In this document: positions 44,497 through 52,870 of the stretch, in pieces
How the letters are laid out: each line of letters starts with the position of its first letter
Numbering within the stretch: position 1 is the first letter of the stretch
NCBI RefSeq assembly: GCF_004364325.1
Contig: NZ_SOCP01000004.1
Coordinates: forward strand, 124,001 to 188,000
DNA: 64,000 nucleotides
From: Actinophytocola oryzae
GTDB taxonomy: Bacteria > Actinomycetota > Actinomycetes > Mycobacteriales > Pseudonocardiaceae
Direction of reading: 5' to 3'
Translations under genes and position numbers: made by a program
Notes under the pieces: model-generated
What the model saw: only the letters and a program-made list of their open reading frames with translations
Told to the model about the DNA's origin: nothing
Database searches by the model: none

Positions 44497-44988
44497 TCAC
44501 GTAGTGCCGGCGAGCGCGGCCACCACGCCGTCGACCACCTCGGGGTGGCCGAGCGGCAGCGGTGCCTCCACGCGGTCGCTCGGGCCCGCGTGGCTGAGTG
44601 CGACCACACGTACCTCGACCCCGGTTCCGGAGAGCGAGGCCGTGTCCCCGTCGACGGGGTCGACCAGCAGCACCGAGGCGACGATGTGCGTGAACTGGCG
44701 TGCCATGGCGATGGCCACCTGGCACGCCTCACCGCTCGCCACGAGAGTCGCCCGGACGTCACGCTCCGAGAGCGTCTCGAGCACGTCCTCCAGCTCCTCG
44801 AGCGAGCTGGCGGGGGTCCTGCACCACGCCACCTGGAACCGATCTGTGAGCTTGTGCCAGGTGGGTGGCAGGTCGTGCTTCGCGGCGCCCGCCGGGTCGA
44901 CCACGACCAGCGCCGGACCGTCCTCGAGACCTGCCCACACGACCGCCGCGCCGTCGGCACGCGGGCCACTTCTCTCGAACTCTCGCAT
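44497..44988 (-). CDS. Small alpha/beta-hydrolase-like hypothetical protein
   Basis: This 163-residue protein resembles a reduced alpha/beta hydrolase: ALVVVDPAGAAKHDL at the oxyanion strand, then LVASGEACQVAIAMARQFTHIVASVLLVDPVDG, where a nucleophile elbow G-x-S-x-G would be expected but reads VASGEAC. The usual catalytic triad is therefore incomplete. Function unknown. It is the upstream partner of the SRPBCC gene. Confidence 0.55.
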   Translation of the reverse strand: MREFERSGPRADGAAVVWAGLEDGPALVVVDPAGAAKHDLPPTWHKLTDRFQVAWCRTPASSLEELEDVLETLSERDVRATLVASGEACQVAIAMARQFTHIVASVLLVDPVDGDTASLSGTGVEVRVVALSHAGPSDRVEAPLPLGHPEVVDGVVAALAGTT

Positions 44989-45023
44989 GCGTACGGGTTA
45001 CCGCCCGACGCACCGGACAAACG

Positions 45024-45881
45024 TCATTCGCGCACGACCTCGATGGGCGGCTTGTCGGTGCGCATCCCGCCGAAGCGCGGATGGCGCAGCCTGCCCTCGC
45101 GGGTCCACTCGCTGAAGCCGACCTGCACGACCAGCTCGGGGCGGATCCAGTGCGCGGTCGGCTCCGGCACCTTGTCCACGAACGGGGACTCCTCCTGCGC
45201 CATGGCGTCCATGCGGGCACGTAACTCACGCAGGGTCGCGTGGTCGTAGCCGGTGCCGACCTTTCCCGCGTAGCGGAGCACGCCGTCCTCGTGGTAGCCG
45301 ACGATCAGCGCGCCGAAGCCGGCCCGCGAACCCTGCGGCTCGGTGAACCCGCCGACGACGAACTCCTGGGCACGCAGGCACTTGAACTTGAGCCAGTCCG
45401 CGGAACGGCCGCCGCGGTAGGGGGAGTCGGCACGCTTGGCGATCAGGCCCTCCCAGCCGTGGTCGCACGCGTACCGGTAGTACGCCTCGCCCTCGCGGTC
45501 GCGGTGCTCGGCGAACTGGAGCGCGCCGCCGAACCGGAACGCGGTGCGCAGGATCGACTTGCGCTCCCGCAGGGGCCGCCCGGTGAGGTCGATCCCGCCC
45601 AGGGACAGCAGATCGAACAGGTAGTAGAAGACGGTGTCCCCGTCGCGGACGATCTCCCCGTCGGTGATGAAGTGGGTCCCGCCCGCCGCGGCGAGCGCCT
45701 CCGCCAGCTCGGGGTACGCGTCGTCGAGCCGTTTGTGGTTGCGGGACCACAGTTGTGGCCGCCAGCCGTCGCGGATCGACATGGCGCGCACGCCGTCCAG
45801 CTTTCGCTCGAAGACCCAGTCGTCGTCGGAGAAACGGCGATCGGTCGGGGTGGCGAGCATCAACTCGGGCGGCTCGATCAT
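45024..45881 (-). CDS. ATP-dependent DNA ligase, LigD/LigC-type ligase domain
   Basis: This protein has about 285 residues from the ATG at 45881; a start at 45911 is also possible. The adenylation motif is FERKLDGVRA with the catalytic Lys (about residue 26), followed by WSRNHKRLD, ITDGEIV, EGLIAKRADSPYRGGRSADWLKFK (motifs IV-V) and a C-terminal OB-fold with VGTGYDHATLREL. It corresponds to the stand-alone ligase part of the NHEJ LigD system; no Ku or primase gene is in the window. A TGCAA-N-TTGCA inverted repeat lies about 27-37 bases upstream. Confidence 0.92.
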   Translation of the reverse strand: MIEPPELMLATPTDRRFSDDDWVFERKLDGVRAMSIRDGWRPQLWSRNHKRLDDAYPELAEALAAAGGTHFITDGEIVRDGDTVFYYLFDLLSLGGIDLTGRPLRERKSILRTAFRFGGALQFAEHRDREGEAYYRYACDHGWEGLIAKRADSPYRGGRSADWLKFKCLRAQEFVVGGFTEPQGSRAGFGALIVGYHEDGVLRYAGKVGTGYDHATLRELRARMDAMAQEESPFVDKVPEPTAHWIRPELVVQVGFSEWTREGRLRHPRFGGMRTDKPPIEVVRE

Positions 45882-45995
45882 CTCTCGTCTCGGTGATCGT
45901 CGAATGTGCAAATTGCATACCCAGAGTTGCGGATTCTAAACCGTCATTGTGAGGCCCGTACAGCGACCCGCCGTAAAGCCGCCGACCTGGGATTT

Positions 45996-47324
45996 CTAGA
46001 CGTTGGGAAGTCGTCCGCCCCGGAACGCGTCCACGAAGAGTTTGTGATCATCGCGGGTCTGCTGCGCGTAGGACATCGCGAAGTCGGTCAGCGACCGGAC
46101 GAACTCCGCGTCGTCCGTGATCACCGCCGCGATGGCCTCCTCGCTCTGGAAGTCGACGAGCGTCTGCTCGGAGTCGGAGTCCGAGACGCAGTGCATCTTC
46201 GCGGTGGCACGGCCGAGGTAGTCGAGCACCGGGTCCATTTCGGACGGTTCGGTGAGCTCGGACCAGTCGAGGTCGCTTGAGTACGGCGAAAGCTCGCTGA
46301 CCACGAAACCCTTGTCGCGTACCGTGGTGTGGCCGAGCCACGGGTCGGCGTGCGCCTGCAGTGCCCGCTGCGACACGGCCGTCCGGTGGCCCTCGTTCTC
46401 GAAGTACCCCCTGATCCGGTCCTCGTCGACGATCCGGCTCGGCGCGGGCACGTTGCCCTGTTTCATCGACAGCACGACGTCGTTCTCCAGCGCCTGGGTG
46501 TGCCCCTCGACGAGCACGTTGTACGCGGGCAGCCCGGCCGACCCGATGCCGAAGCCGCTGCGACCGACCATGTCCTTGACGAAGTAGGTGTTGCCGCCGA
46601 ACCTTTTCGACGAAGGTATGCTGTCCAAATAGGACTCGAAGGCGGCCGAGGCCAGCTCCCGCTCGTCCTCCTCCAGCGCCCGGACGCCCGCGCCGTGCGC
46701 GAACCGCCGCTCGTACTCGTCGACCGACGTCATCGAGTCGAGCAGGTCGATCCGCGTGCGCAGCCTGGCCCGCAGGAGCACCTCGTGCAGCACGCCCTCC
46801 GTGCTGTCGAGGTTGAGCCGCACGCCCTCGTCACCGGGGTTGTCGGCGAACGACCGCACCTGCCGCACGTACGCCTTCAGGTAGGTGCCGATCAGGTGCG
46901 CGATGTCGTCGTCTGAGATCGCCTTGCTCCACGCCATCAGCGCGACGCTCGCCACGAGCCGCTTCAGGTCCCACGTGAAGCAGCCGAGGTAGGCCTCGTC
47001 GAAGTCGTTCACGTCGAACACGAGCGTGCCGGAGGAGTCCATGTAGGTGCCGAAGTTCTCCGCGTGCAGGTCGCCCTGGATCCACACGCGGCTGGTCCGC
47101 TCGTCGGCCCACGGGTCGGTGTCCTCGGCCATGTCGGCGTAGAACAGGCACGCCGAGCCCCGGTAGAAGGCGAACGGCGCCGCCGCCATCTTCCGGAACT
47201 TCCGCCGGAACGCCACCGGGTCGGCACGCATCAGCTCGTCGAACGCCTCGACCAGCACCTCCACGATCCGCGCCTGCCGCGCGTCCTCGCCCCGCTCCGA
47301 GATCAACCCCAAGACACCGTCCAC
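45996..47324 (-). CDS. DUF2252 family protein (kinase-like fold)
   Basis: The GTG at 47324, with AAGG ahead, gives 442 residues, close to the family norm. Conserved blocks include PFAFYRGSACLFYADMAEDT, VWIQGDLHAENFGTY, VFDVNDFDEAYLGCFTWDLKRLVAS and VKDMVGRSGFGIGSAGLPAYNVLVEG. These parallel the HGDLHxxN and DFD motifs of aminoglycoside-phosphotransferase-like kinases, but no substrate is known. It lies between a STAS protein and the DNA ligase on the same strand. Confidence 0.9.
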   Translation of the reverse strand: MDGVLGLISERGEDARQARIVEVLVEAFDELMRADPVAFRRKFRKMAAAPFAFYRGSACLFYADMAEDTDPWADERTSRVWIQGDLHAENFGTYMDSSGTLVFDVNDFDEAYLGCFTWDLKRLVASVALMAWSKAISDDDIAHLIGTYLKAYVRQVRSFADNPGDEGVRLNLDSTEGVLHEVLLRARLRTRIDLLDSMTSVDEYERRFAHGAGVRALEEDERELASAAFESYLDSIPSSKRFGGNTYFVKDMVGRSGFGIGSAGLPAYNVLVEGHTQALENDVVLSMKQGNVPAPSRIVDEDRIRGYFENEGHRTAVSQRALQAHADPWLGHTTVRDKGFVVSELSPYSSDLDWSELTEPSEMDPVLDYLGRATAKMHCVSDSDSEQTLVDFQSEEAIAAVITDDAEFVRSLTDFAMSYAQQTRDDHKLFVDAFRGGRLPNV

Positions 47325-47419
47325 ACCGACAACCTTGCCAGAGGAGATCAAGGGCCGCGTCGGCCAGAAGGGTTCGCCGGAGGCGCCGCGCGACGGTCGG
47401 GTCCACTTGGGACGGTGAG

Positions 47420-47782
47420 CTAGAACAACGTGCCGCGCACGTCCGAGCTGACCGGGAGCACGGACAGCATCCCTGTCACGGCGAGGGGGCGCAGCACCGC
47501 GTGGGTCTGCGCGACCAGGCGCAACCGCGCGCCGCGGGCGGTCAGGGCCGCGTTCGCGTCGAGCAGGGCGGTCACGCCGCTGCACCCGAAGAACGTCACC
47601 CGGGACAGGTCACACACGAGCAGTCGCACGGCGTGGTCGGCCGCCTGCGGCAGGAGCACGGCACGCAGTGACGGCACCGTGGCGATGTCGACCTCGCCGG
47701 ACACCGTCACCAGTGCCACGCCGTCCCCAACTGGTCTTACCCCCACGTCGAGCAGGGGTCTTCTCCGCAACGCGTCAGCCAT
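47420..47782 (-). CDS. STAS-domain anti-sigma-factor antagonist
   Basis: The ATG at 47782 with GGAGG upstream gives 120 residues. The STAS fold is evident: ALVTVSGEVDIATVPSLRAVLL, then VRLLVCDLSRVTFFGCSGVTALLDA. The Ser in CSG is the phosphorylation site in SpoIIAA/RsbV-type proteins. It should bind an anti-sigma kinase under stress. It is divergent from a GAF-ANTAR regulator, a pairing frequent in actinomycete stress loci. Confidence 0.88.
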   Translation of the reverse strand: MADALRRRPLLDVGVRPVGDGVALVTVSGEVDIATVPSLRAVLLPQAADHAVRLLVCDLSRVTFFGCSGVTALLDANAALTARGARLRLVAQTHAVLRPLAVTGMLSVLPVSSDVRGTLF

Positions 47783-47894
47783 CGGTGCCTCCACACACGC
47801 TGGAAACACGGCTGACTTCGTAACCGTGGACAAAACCTGCGCAAGGCTATCAAGCGGTCTTGCCACGGCCTCCTCGCGCACTCAGAATCCGGAG

Positions 47895-48608
47895 ATGCCC
47901 AACGACATCCTGACCGTGGCGAGCGAGCTCGCCGAGATCACCCGACTCGTCGAGGCCGACGATTTCGGGTCGAGCACGGCGCAGTTCGTCAACCGGATCG
48001 TGGCGACGATCCCCGGTTGCGACGACGCGCTCATCACGGTCCGGTCGACGGCCGGGGTCGAGACCGTCCACTCCAGCGGTGACCTGGGGTTCGACCCGCT
48101 GACGCCCGGCCCGATCGTCGAGGCGGTCACCTTCAGGGAGCCCCGGCTGCTCGGCGACGTGGTGTCCGACCAGCGCTGGCCGTCGTTCGCGACCCAGCTC
48201 GTCAACGCCGGCTACCTCAGCTGCCTGACGCTCCCGCTGTCCACACGCGGCGACGAGTCGGCGGTCCTCACCCTCCTGTCCCGACAGGCGGACCAGTTCG
48301 GCGAGTCGTCCTATGACATCGTGTTGCTCCTCACGGTGCACGCCGGGGTGGCCTTCGACAACGCGTCGATCTACCACGACCACGTCGCGCTCGTGGCCCA
48401 GCTGCGCACCGCCCTGCGTACCCGCTCGCTCGTCGGCCGTGCGCAGGGCCTGGTCATGCGCGAGCGCGGCTACGACTCCGACACCGCGTTCGAGCTGCTC
48501 AAACGACTCTCCCAGAACAACAACGTCAAGCTCCGCGACCTCGCGGCACAGATCGTGGACGCACACGAGAACGGCAGCTTCGAGGCGCTGGTCAAGGAGC
48601 TGACCTGA
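47895..48608 (+). CDS. GAF and ANTAR domain RNA-binding antiterminator
   Basis: This 237-residue protein starts at the ATG at 47895 with CCGGAG just upstream. A GAF sensor domain (about 18-160, IPGCDDALITV to LLLTVHAGVAFDNASIY) is followed by an ANTAR domain (about 172-232) with LVGRAQGLVMRERGYDSDTAFELLKRLSQNNNVKLRDLA, including the conserved Ala/Ala/aromatic pattern. ANTAR proteins bind paired stem-loops in mRNA to prevent termination. The upstream readings in this frame are shadow sequence of the STAS gene. Confidence 0.9.
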   Translation: MPNDILTVASELAEITRLVEADDFGSSTAQFVNRIVATIPGCDDALITVRSTAGVETVHSSGDLGFDPLTPGPIVEAVTFREPRLLGDVVSDQRWPSFATQLVNAGYLSCLTLPLSTRGDESAVLTLLSRQADQFGESSYDIVLLLTVHAGVAFDNASIYHDHVALVAQLRTALRTRSLVGRAQGLVMRERGYDSDTAFELLKRLSQNNNVKLRDLAAQIVDAHENGSFEALVKELT

Positions 48609-48610
48609 CC

Positions 48611-49465
48611 TCAGGCGGCCTGTGCGAGCGGCGGCTTGCCGAGGTGGTCCTCGAGGTGGTCGGCGGCCGTGTCCGGCGCGCCGGCCGCGTCGATCACCGT
48701 GGCGAGCCGCCGGGCCGTGGCCAGCGTCGGCTCGTCGGTCCGCAGCCATTCGACCCGCTGCCGCAGCTGCTCGCCGAGCAGCTCCTCCAGCACGGCGAGC
48801 CTGCCGATGCCCAGCGCCACGACCTGCTCGGCGTTCGCCGTCTCCTCCGCGCTCTTCGGCGCGAGGAGCATCGGCACGCCTGCCCGCAGCGCGGCACTCA
48901 CGGCGGGTAGCCGCCCGTCGGTCAGGAACACGTCGGCGTGCGGCAGGCCCGCGAACCGGGTCGAGTCACCGACCACGACCTGCCACTCGCTGTCGCCGAA
49001 GGCGCGGACCAGCGGTCCGATCGGCGGCCCGTCGACCAGCAGCACCGGCCGGCGGCCACCCGGGCGCCACGGGTCGTGGACCGCGCCACGCGGCCCGGGG
49101 AGTGCGAACACGTACGCGCTGTGCGACCGGTCGCCGGGCCAGTCGTAGCCGGCGGGCAGGTTCGTCCCGGCCACCACGACCGGCACGCCCCAGCCGCCGC
49201 CCAGCTCCGTCGCGGCGCCTGCCGTCCGCGGGTCCGCGACCACGGCGTCCACCCGGCCGCGTGCCCGGAAGACCGGCATGTCGGGCAACTCGCGCTCGCT
49301 GCGGCCGAAGCGCAGGATCCGCACGCCGGGACCGGCGGACTCGTCGACATAGGGGTCGCCGGACGCGAAGGTCACCTGGTGGCCGCGGCGGCCGAGCTCC
49401 TCCGCGAGCCGCAGCGTCGGGTACAGGTGCCCCCGGTCGGGCCGGCTGAGGAAGAGGAGGTGCAT
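48611..49465 (-). CDS. Short MGT-like glycosyltransferase homologue
   Basis: This 284-residue GT-B protein begins MHLLFLSRPDRGHLYPTLRLAEELGRRGHQVTFAS, like macrolide glycosyltransferases (GT1), but the family norm is about 390 residues. The N-terminal half is shortened. In the nucleotide-sugar site the usual HGG is replaced by TDGR (FLTDGRLPAVSAALRAGVPMLLAP). Sugar-donor binding may therefore be altered or lost. It converges on the GAF-ANTAR gene with two bases between stops. Confidence 0.75.
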   Translation of the reverse strand: MHLLFLSRPDRGHLYPTLRLAEELGRRGHQVTFASGDPYVDESAGPGVRILRFGRSERELPDMPVFRARGRVDAVVADPRTAGAATELGGGWGVPVVVAGTNLPAGYDWPGDRSHSAYVFALPGPRGAVHDPWRPGGRRPVLLVDGPPIGPLVRAFGDSEWQVVVGDSTRFAGLPHADVFLTDGRLPAVSAALRAGVPMLLAPKSAEETANAEQVVALGIGRLAVLEELLGEQLRQRVEWLRTDEPTLATARRLATVIDAAGAPDTAADHLEDHLGKPPLAQAA

Positions 49466-49641
49466 GTCGAAACGCTAGGGCGCGCCGGTCGAGGTGGACT
49501 CAAGACGAGGTGGAGCCGGGTGACCCGGCCTCCGCTACCGGCGACCCCGTGCGCACGGACTGTCATCAACCGGTGTGACCAACCGGACATAACGGTCGGC
49601 ATGGCGGGCGCGTCGGCATGGCCCCCGGATAGTGTCGGGAC

Positions 49642-50739
49642 GTGGGAGCGGACCGGAGCGCCTGGCTGAGCTGGACCTTCGTCGTTCCCGTTCTCGGTGT
49701 CGTGGCGCTCGCGGCGGCCTGGGGACGCGACCTCGGGACCGTTCTCGTCGTGCTCGTGGCCGTCGTGCTGGCCGGGGGCGTGCTCGCCGCGGTGCACCAC
49801 GCCGAGGTGGTCGCGCACCGGGTGGGGGAGCCGTTCGGGTCGCTCGTGCTGGCCGTCGCGGTCACGGTCATCGAGGTGGCGCTGATCGTCACGCTCATGG
49901 TGTCGGGAGGGAAGGACTCGGGGTCGCTGGCGAGGGACACCGTGTTCGCCGCGCTCATGCTGTCCACCACGGGCATCGTGGGGCTCTCGCTGCTGGTCGC
50001 CGCGCGGCGCTTCCACGTGACGTTGTTCAACGCGGAGGGCAGCGGTGCCGCGCTCGCGACCGTCGCGACCCTCGCCACGCTCAGCCTGGTCCTGCCGACC
50101 TTCACGACGAGCCAGCCCGGCGCGGAGTTCTCACCTGCGCAGCTGACGTTCGCCGCGCTGGCGTCGCTCGCCCTGTACGCGATGTTCGTGCTGACACAGA
50201 CCGTGCGGCACCGGGACTTCTTCCTGCCGGTCGCGCAGAACACCGAGCAGAACGACGCCGAGGAACACGCCCCGCCACCCACGACGCGGGCCGCGCTGAC
50301 GAGCCTCGGGCTGCTGCTCGTGTCGCTGGTCGCCGTGGTGGGCCTCGCCAAGGTCGAGTCGCCCGCGATCGAGGACGCCGTCGCGGCCGTGGGGTTCCCG
50401 CCGTCGTTCGTCGGCGTGGTGATCGCGGTTCTCGTGCTGCTGCCCGAGACCCTCGCCGCGGTGCGTGCCGCGCGACGGGGGCGGGTCCAGACGAGCCTCA
50501 ACCTCGCCTACGGCTCCGCGATGGCGAGCATCGGCCTCACCATCCCGACCATCGCGCTCGCGTCGGTCTGGCTCGACGGCCCGCTCGTGCTCGGGCTCGG
50601 GCCGACGCAGCTGGTGCTGTTCGTGCTGACGATGGTGATCAGCGTGCTGACGATCGTGCCGGGCCGGGCCACCCGCCTGCAGGGCGGCGTGCACCTGGTG
50701 CTGCTTGCCGCGTTCCTCTTCCTGGCCGTCAGTCCCTGA
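49642..50739 (+). CDS. chaA: Calcium/sodium:proton antiporter (ChaA-like)
   Basis: This 365-residue cation exchanger of the CaCA superfamily has about 11 helices and two inverted alpha-repeat motifs: GSLVLAVAVTVIEVALIVTLM (about 72-92) and VLLPETLAAVRAARRGRVQTSLNLAYGSAMASIGLTIP (about 270-310), each holding the ion-coordinating Glu. A short acidic cytoplasmic loop (QNTEQNDAEEHAPPP) separates the halves. The GTG start has TAGTGT six bases before it and no Shine-Dalgarno sequence, so a leaderless mRNA is likely. Its last 11 bases overlap a converging TetR gene. Confidence 0.88.
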   Translation: MGADRSAWLSWTFVVPVLGVVALAAAWGRDLGTVLVVLVAVVLAGGVLAAVHHAEVVAHRVGEPFGSLVLAVAVTVIEVALIVTLMVSGGKDSGSLARDTVFAALMLSTTGIVGLSLLVAARRFHVTLFNAEGSGAALATVATLATLSLVLPTFTTSQPGAEFSPAQLTFAALASLALYAMFVLTQTVRHRDFFLPVAQNTEQNDAEEHAPPPTTRAALTSLGLLLVSLVAVVGLAKVESPAIEDAVAAVGFPPSFVGVVIAVLVLLPETLAAVRAARRGRVQTSLNLAYGSAMASIGLTIPTIALASVWLDGPLVLGLGPTQLVLFVLTMVISVLTIVPGRATRLQGGVHLVLLAAFLFLAVSP

Positions 50740-51292
50740 GCAGCGCGGCCACGGCGTCGACCACGACCTCGCGCCGCCGCTCGAGCGGGATGGCCTCGAT
50801 GTGGGCGCCGACCTCGGGTGTCACGGCACTCCACAGCGACGCCAGGTGCACGACCAGCGCCAGCAGCTCCACCGGCGAGTACCGGGTGGAGACGAGGCCG
50901 TCCTCCTGCGCCTTCGTGATGGCCGCGATCTTGTCGCGGGTGCTCGCCACGACCACCTCGACGGCCGCGTAGCCCTCGCCCTCCAGGCGGTACCACTTCG
51001 CGAGCCGCTCCTTGACCGGGTCGTCGACGAACCGGTCGAACAGCCTGCCCGCGTACCCGGGCAGGTCGGTGGCGTCGATGGGGGCCTGGCTCATGGTGTC
51101 GTTCGCCAGCTCGCTCATCACCGCCTCGAACAGGCCGTCCTTGTTCGTGAAGTAGTGGTAGATCTGCGCCTTGTTGCTGCGTGCCTCTGCGGCGATCCGG
51201 TCGACCCGCGCGCCCGCGATCCCGTGCTCGGCGAACTCCCTGGCCGCCGCGTCGAGCAGCCGCCGCCGCGTCGCCTCCGCGTCACCAGCCAT
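50729..51292 (-). CDS. TetR-family repressor of the adjacent SDR
   Basis: The ATG at 51292 gives 187 residues. The helix-turn-helix spans about 10-55 (GARVDRIAAEARSNKAQIYHYFTNKDGLFEAVM), and the ligand domain is of the TetR_C_17 type (YAGRLFDRFVDDPVKERLAKWYRLE). It is divergent from an SDR gene; two inverted copies of a 14-bp motif lie between them, one close to each start. Confidence 0.9.
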   Translation of the reverse strand: MAGDAEATRRRLLDAAAREFAEHGIAGARVDRIAAEARSNKAQIYHYFTNKDGLFEAVMSELANDTMSQAPIDATDLPGYAGRLFDRFVDDPVKERLAKWYRLEGEGYAAVEVVVASTRDKIAAITKAQEDGLVSTRYSPVELLALVVHLASLWSAVTPEVGAHIEAIPLERRREVVVDAVAALLRD

Positions 51293-51309
51293 CCCGCCAC
51301 GATACCTGA

Positions 51310-51382
51310 CTAACCGTCTAGTTGACAGCCGACCCGCTGCGTGCTTCTCTGGAGTGCAGAAGCTAACCAACTAGTCAGTTAG
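51310..51382. promoter_or_regulatory. Paired AACTAGnnnGTTAG operators
   Basis: The motif AACTAG-N3-GTTAG occurs on the minus strand at 51310-51323 and on the plus strand at 51369-51382. The second is part of a 20-bp near-palindrome (51363-51382) ending eight bases before the SDR start codon. These are the likely TetR binding sites for both promoters. Confidence 0.65.
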
Positions 51383-51390
51383 GAACGATC

Positions 51391-52263
51391 ATGTCGAAGG
51401 TCTTCCTCGTCACCGGCAGCTCACGCGGCCTCGGCCGCGAGATCGCGGAGACGGTGCTCGCCGCGGGCCACTCGCTCGTCGCGACCGCCAGGAAGCCGGA
51501 ACAGCTGGCCGACCTCGCCGGCCGGTACGGCGACCGGGTGGCGACCGTGGCACTGGACGTCACCGACCAGGCGGCGGCCGCCGAGGCGGTGCGGGTCGCG
51601 GTCGAGGAGTTCGGCAGGCTCGACGTCGTGGTCAACAATGCCGGCTACGCCAACACCGCGTCCGTCGAGGACATGACGGCCGAGGACTTCCGCGCGCAGG
51701 TCGACGCGAACCTGTTCGGGGTGGTCAACGTCACCAAGGCCGCGCTGCCGGTCCTGCGGGAGCAGGGCGGTGGGCACATCGTCCAGGTGTCGTCGGTCGG
51801 TGGCAGGGTGACCACACCCGGCCTGTCGGCCTACCAGGCGGCGAAGTTCGCGGTCGGCGGGTTCTCGGAGGTGCTCGCGCAGGAGGTCGCGCCGCTCGGC
51901 ATCAGGGTCACGGTCCTCGAGCCCGGTGGCATGCGGACCGACTGGGCGGGCTCGTCCATGACCGTCCACCCGGTGTCGCCCGCCTACGAGCCGACCGTCG
52001 GCCGCGTGAACGCGTTGCGGGACAAGCTGATGGGTCAGGCCGCGAGCGACCCGGCGAAGGTCGCGGACGTGGTGCTGGAGGTGGTGGAGCTGGACGACCC
52101 GCCGGTGCGCCTGCTGCTCGGCAGCGACGCGGTGGCGTTCGCGTCGTCGGTGGAACGGGCACGGGCGGACGCGGACGAGCGGTGGCGCGAGCTGTCGGTG
52201 TCCACGGACTACGCCGACCTGACCGACTCCAACATCGACCCGTTGGGCACGCTCCGGGGATAG
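51391..52263 (+). CDS. Short-chain dehydrogenase/reductase under TetR control
   Basis: This 290-residue classical SDR shows TGSSRGLG (about 8-15), NNAGYAN (about 87), the catalytic Ser in QVSSVGG (about 138-140) and YQAAK (about 151-155). The extended C-terminus after residue 190 matches the oxidoreductase group often found next to TetR repressors. Substrate unknown. The DUF1697 gene follows after 9 bases, possibly in the same message. Confidence 0.9.
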   Translation: MSKVFLVTGSSRGLGREIAETVLAAGHSLVATARKPEQLADLAGRYGDRVATVALDVTDQAAAAEAVRVAVEEFGRLDVVVNNAGYANTASVEDMTAEDFRAQVDANLFGVVNVTKAALPVLREQGGGHIVQVSSVGGRVTTPGLSAYQAAKFAVGGFSEVLAQEVAPLGIRVTVLEPGGMRTDWAGSSMTVHPVSPAYEPTVGRVNALRDKLMGQAASDPAKVADVVLEVVELDDPPVRLLLGSDAVAFASSVERARADADERWRELSVSTDYADLTDSNIDPLGTLRG

Positions 52264-52272
52264 GGTTCGGAA

Positions 52273-52794
52273 ATGATCCATGTGGCTCTGTTGCGCGGCA
52301 TCAACCTCGGCTCGAGGCGTCGCGTCGCGATGGCGGACCTGCGGTCGTGGCTGACCGACCTCGGGTACGAGAACGTGCGCACGTTGCTGCAGAGCGGGAA
52401 CGCTGTGTTCGAGACCGGCAGGAAGCCGGCCACGGTGCGCAGGGAGCTGGAGTCGGCGCTCGCCGAGGGCGCCGGCTTCACTGTCGACTGTGTACTACGC
52501 ACCGGGCCGGAGCTGCGTGCCGTGGTCGAGGCGGACCCCTTTCGCGACGTGGTCACCGATCCCACCCGGTACGCCGTGTCCTTCCTGGACGGACCGGGGG
52601 ACTGGCCGGAGATCGACCCGGCGGAGTACGAGCCGGAGCTGGTGCACCTCGCCGAGCGCGAAGCCTATTTCTGGCTGCCGGGCGGCTTCCAGAAATCCAG
52701 GCTGATGGCCGCGTTCCCCACGAGGAAAGGCCAGGTGGCCACGGTCCGCAACTGGAACACGGTCACGAAACTCCTGGCGATGGCGGAGGCGTAG
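52273..52794 (+). CDS. DUF1697 family protein
   Basis: This 173-residue protein has the DUF1697 opening MIHVALLRGINLGSRRRVAMADLR, then TLLQSGNAVFET and the C-terminal MAAFPTRKGQVATVRNWNTVTKLL block (around PTRKGQ-TxRNWNT). Length is typical. The biochemical role of the family is unknown. It lies 9 bases after the SDR gene. Confidence 0.9.
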   Translation: MIHVALLRGINLGSRRRVAMADLRSWLTDLGYENVRTLLQSGNAVFETGRKPATVRRELESALAEGAGFTVDCVLRTGPELRAVVEADPFRDVVTDPTRYAVSFLDGPGDWPEIDPAEYEPELVHLAEREAYFWLPGGFQKSRLMAAFPTRKGQVATVRNWNTVTKLLAMAEA

Positions 52795-52870
52795 TCCAAG
52801 CCGGGACCGACTGGTCGGACCATGCCGCCCGATTCTGGTCACCGCGATCTCGTCTCTACCATCACTTGCC

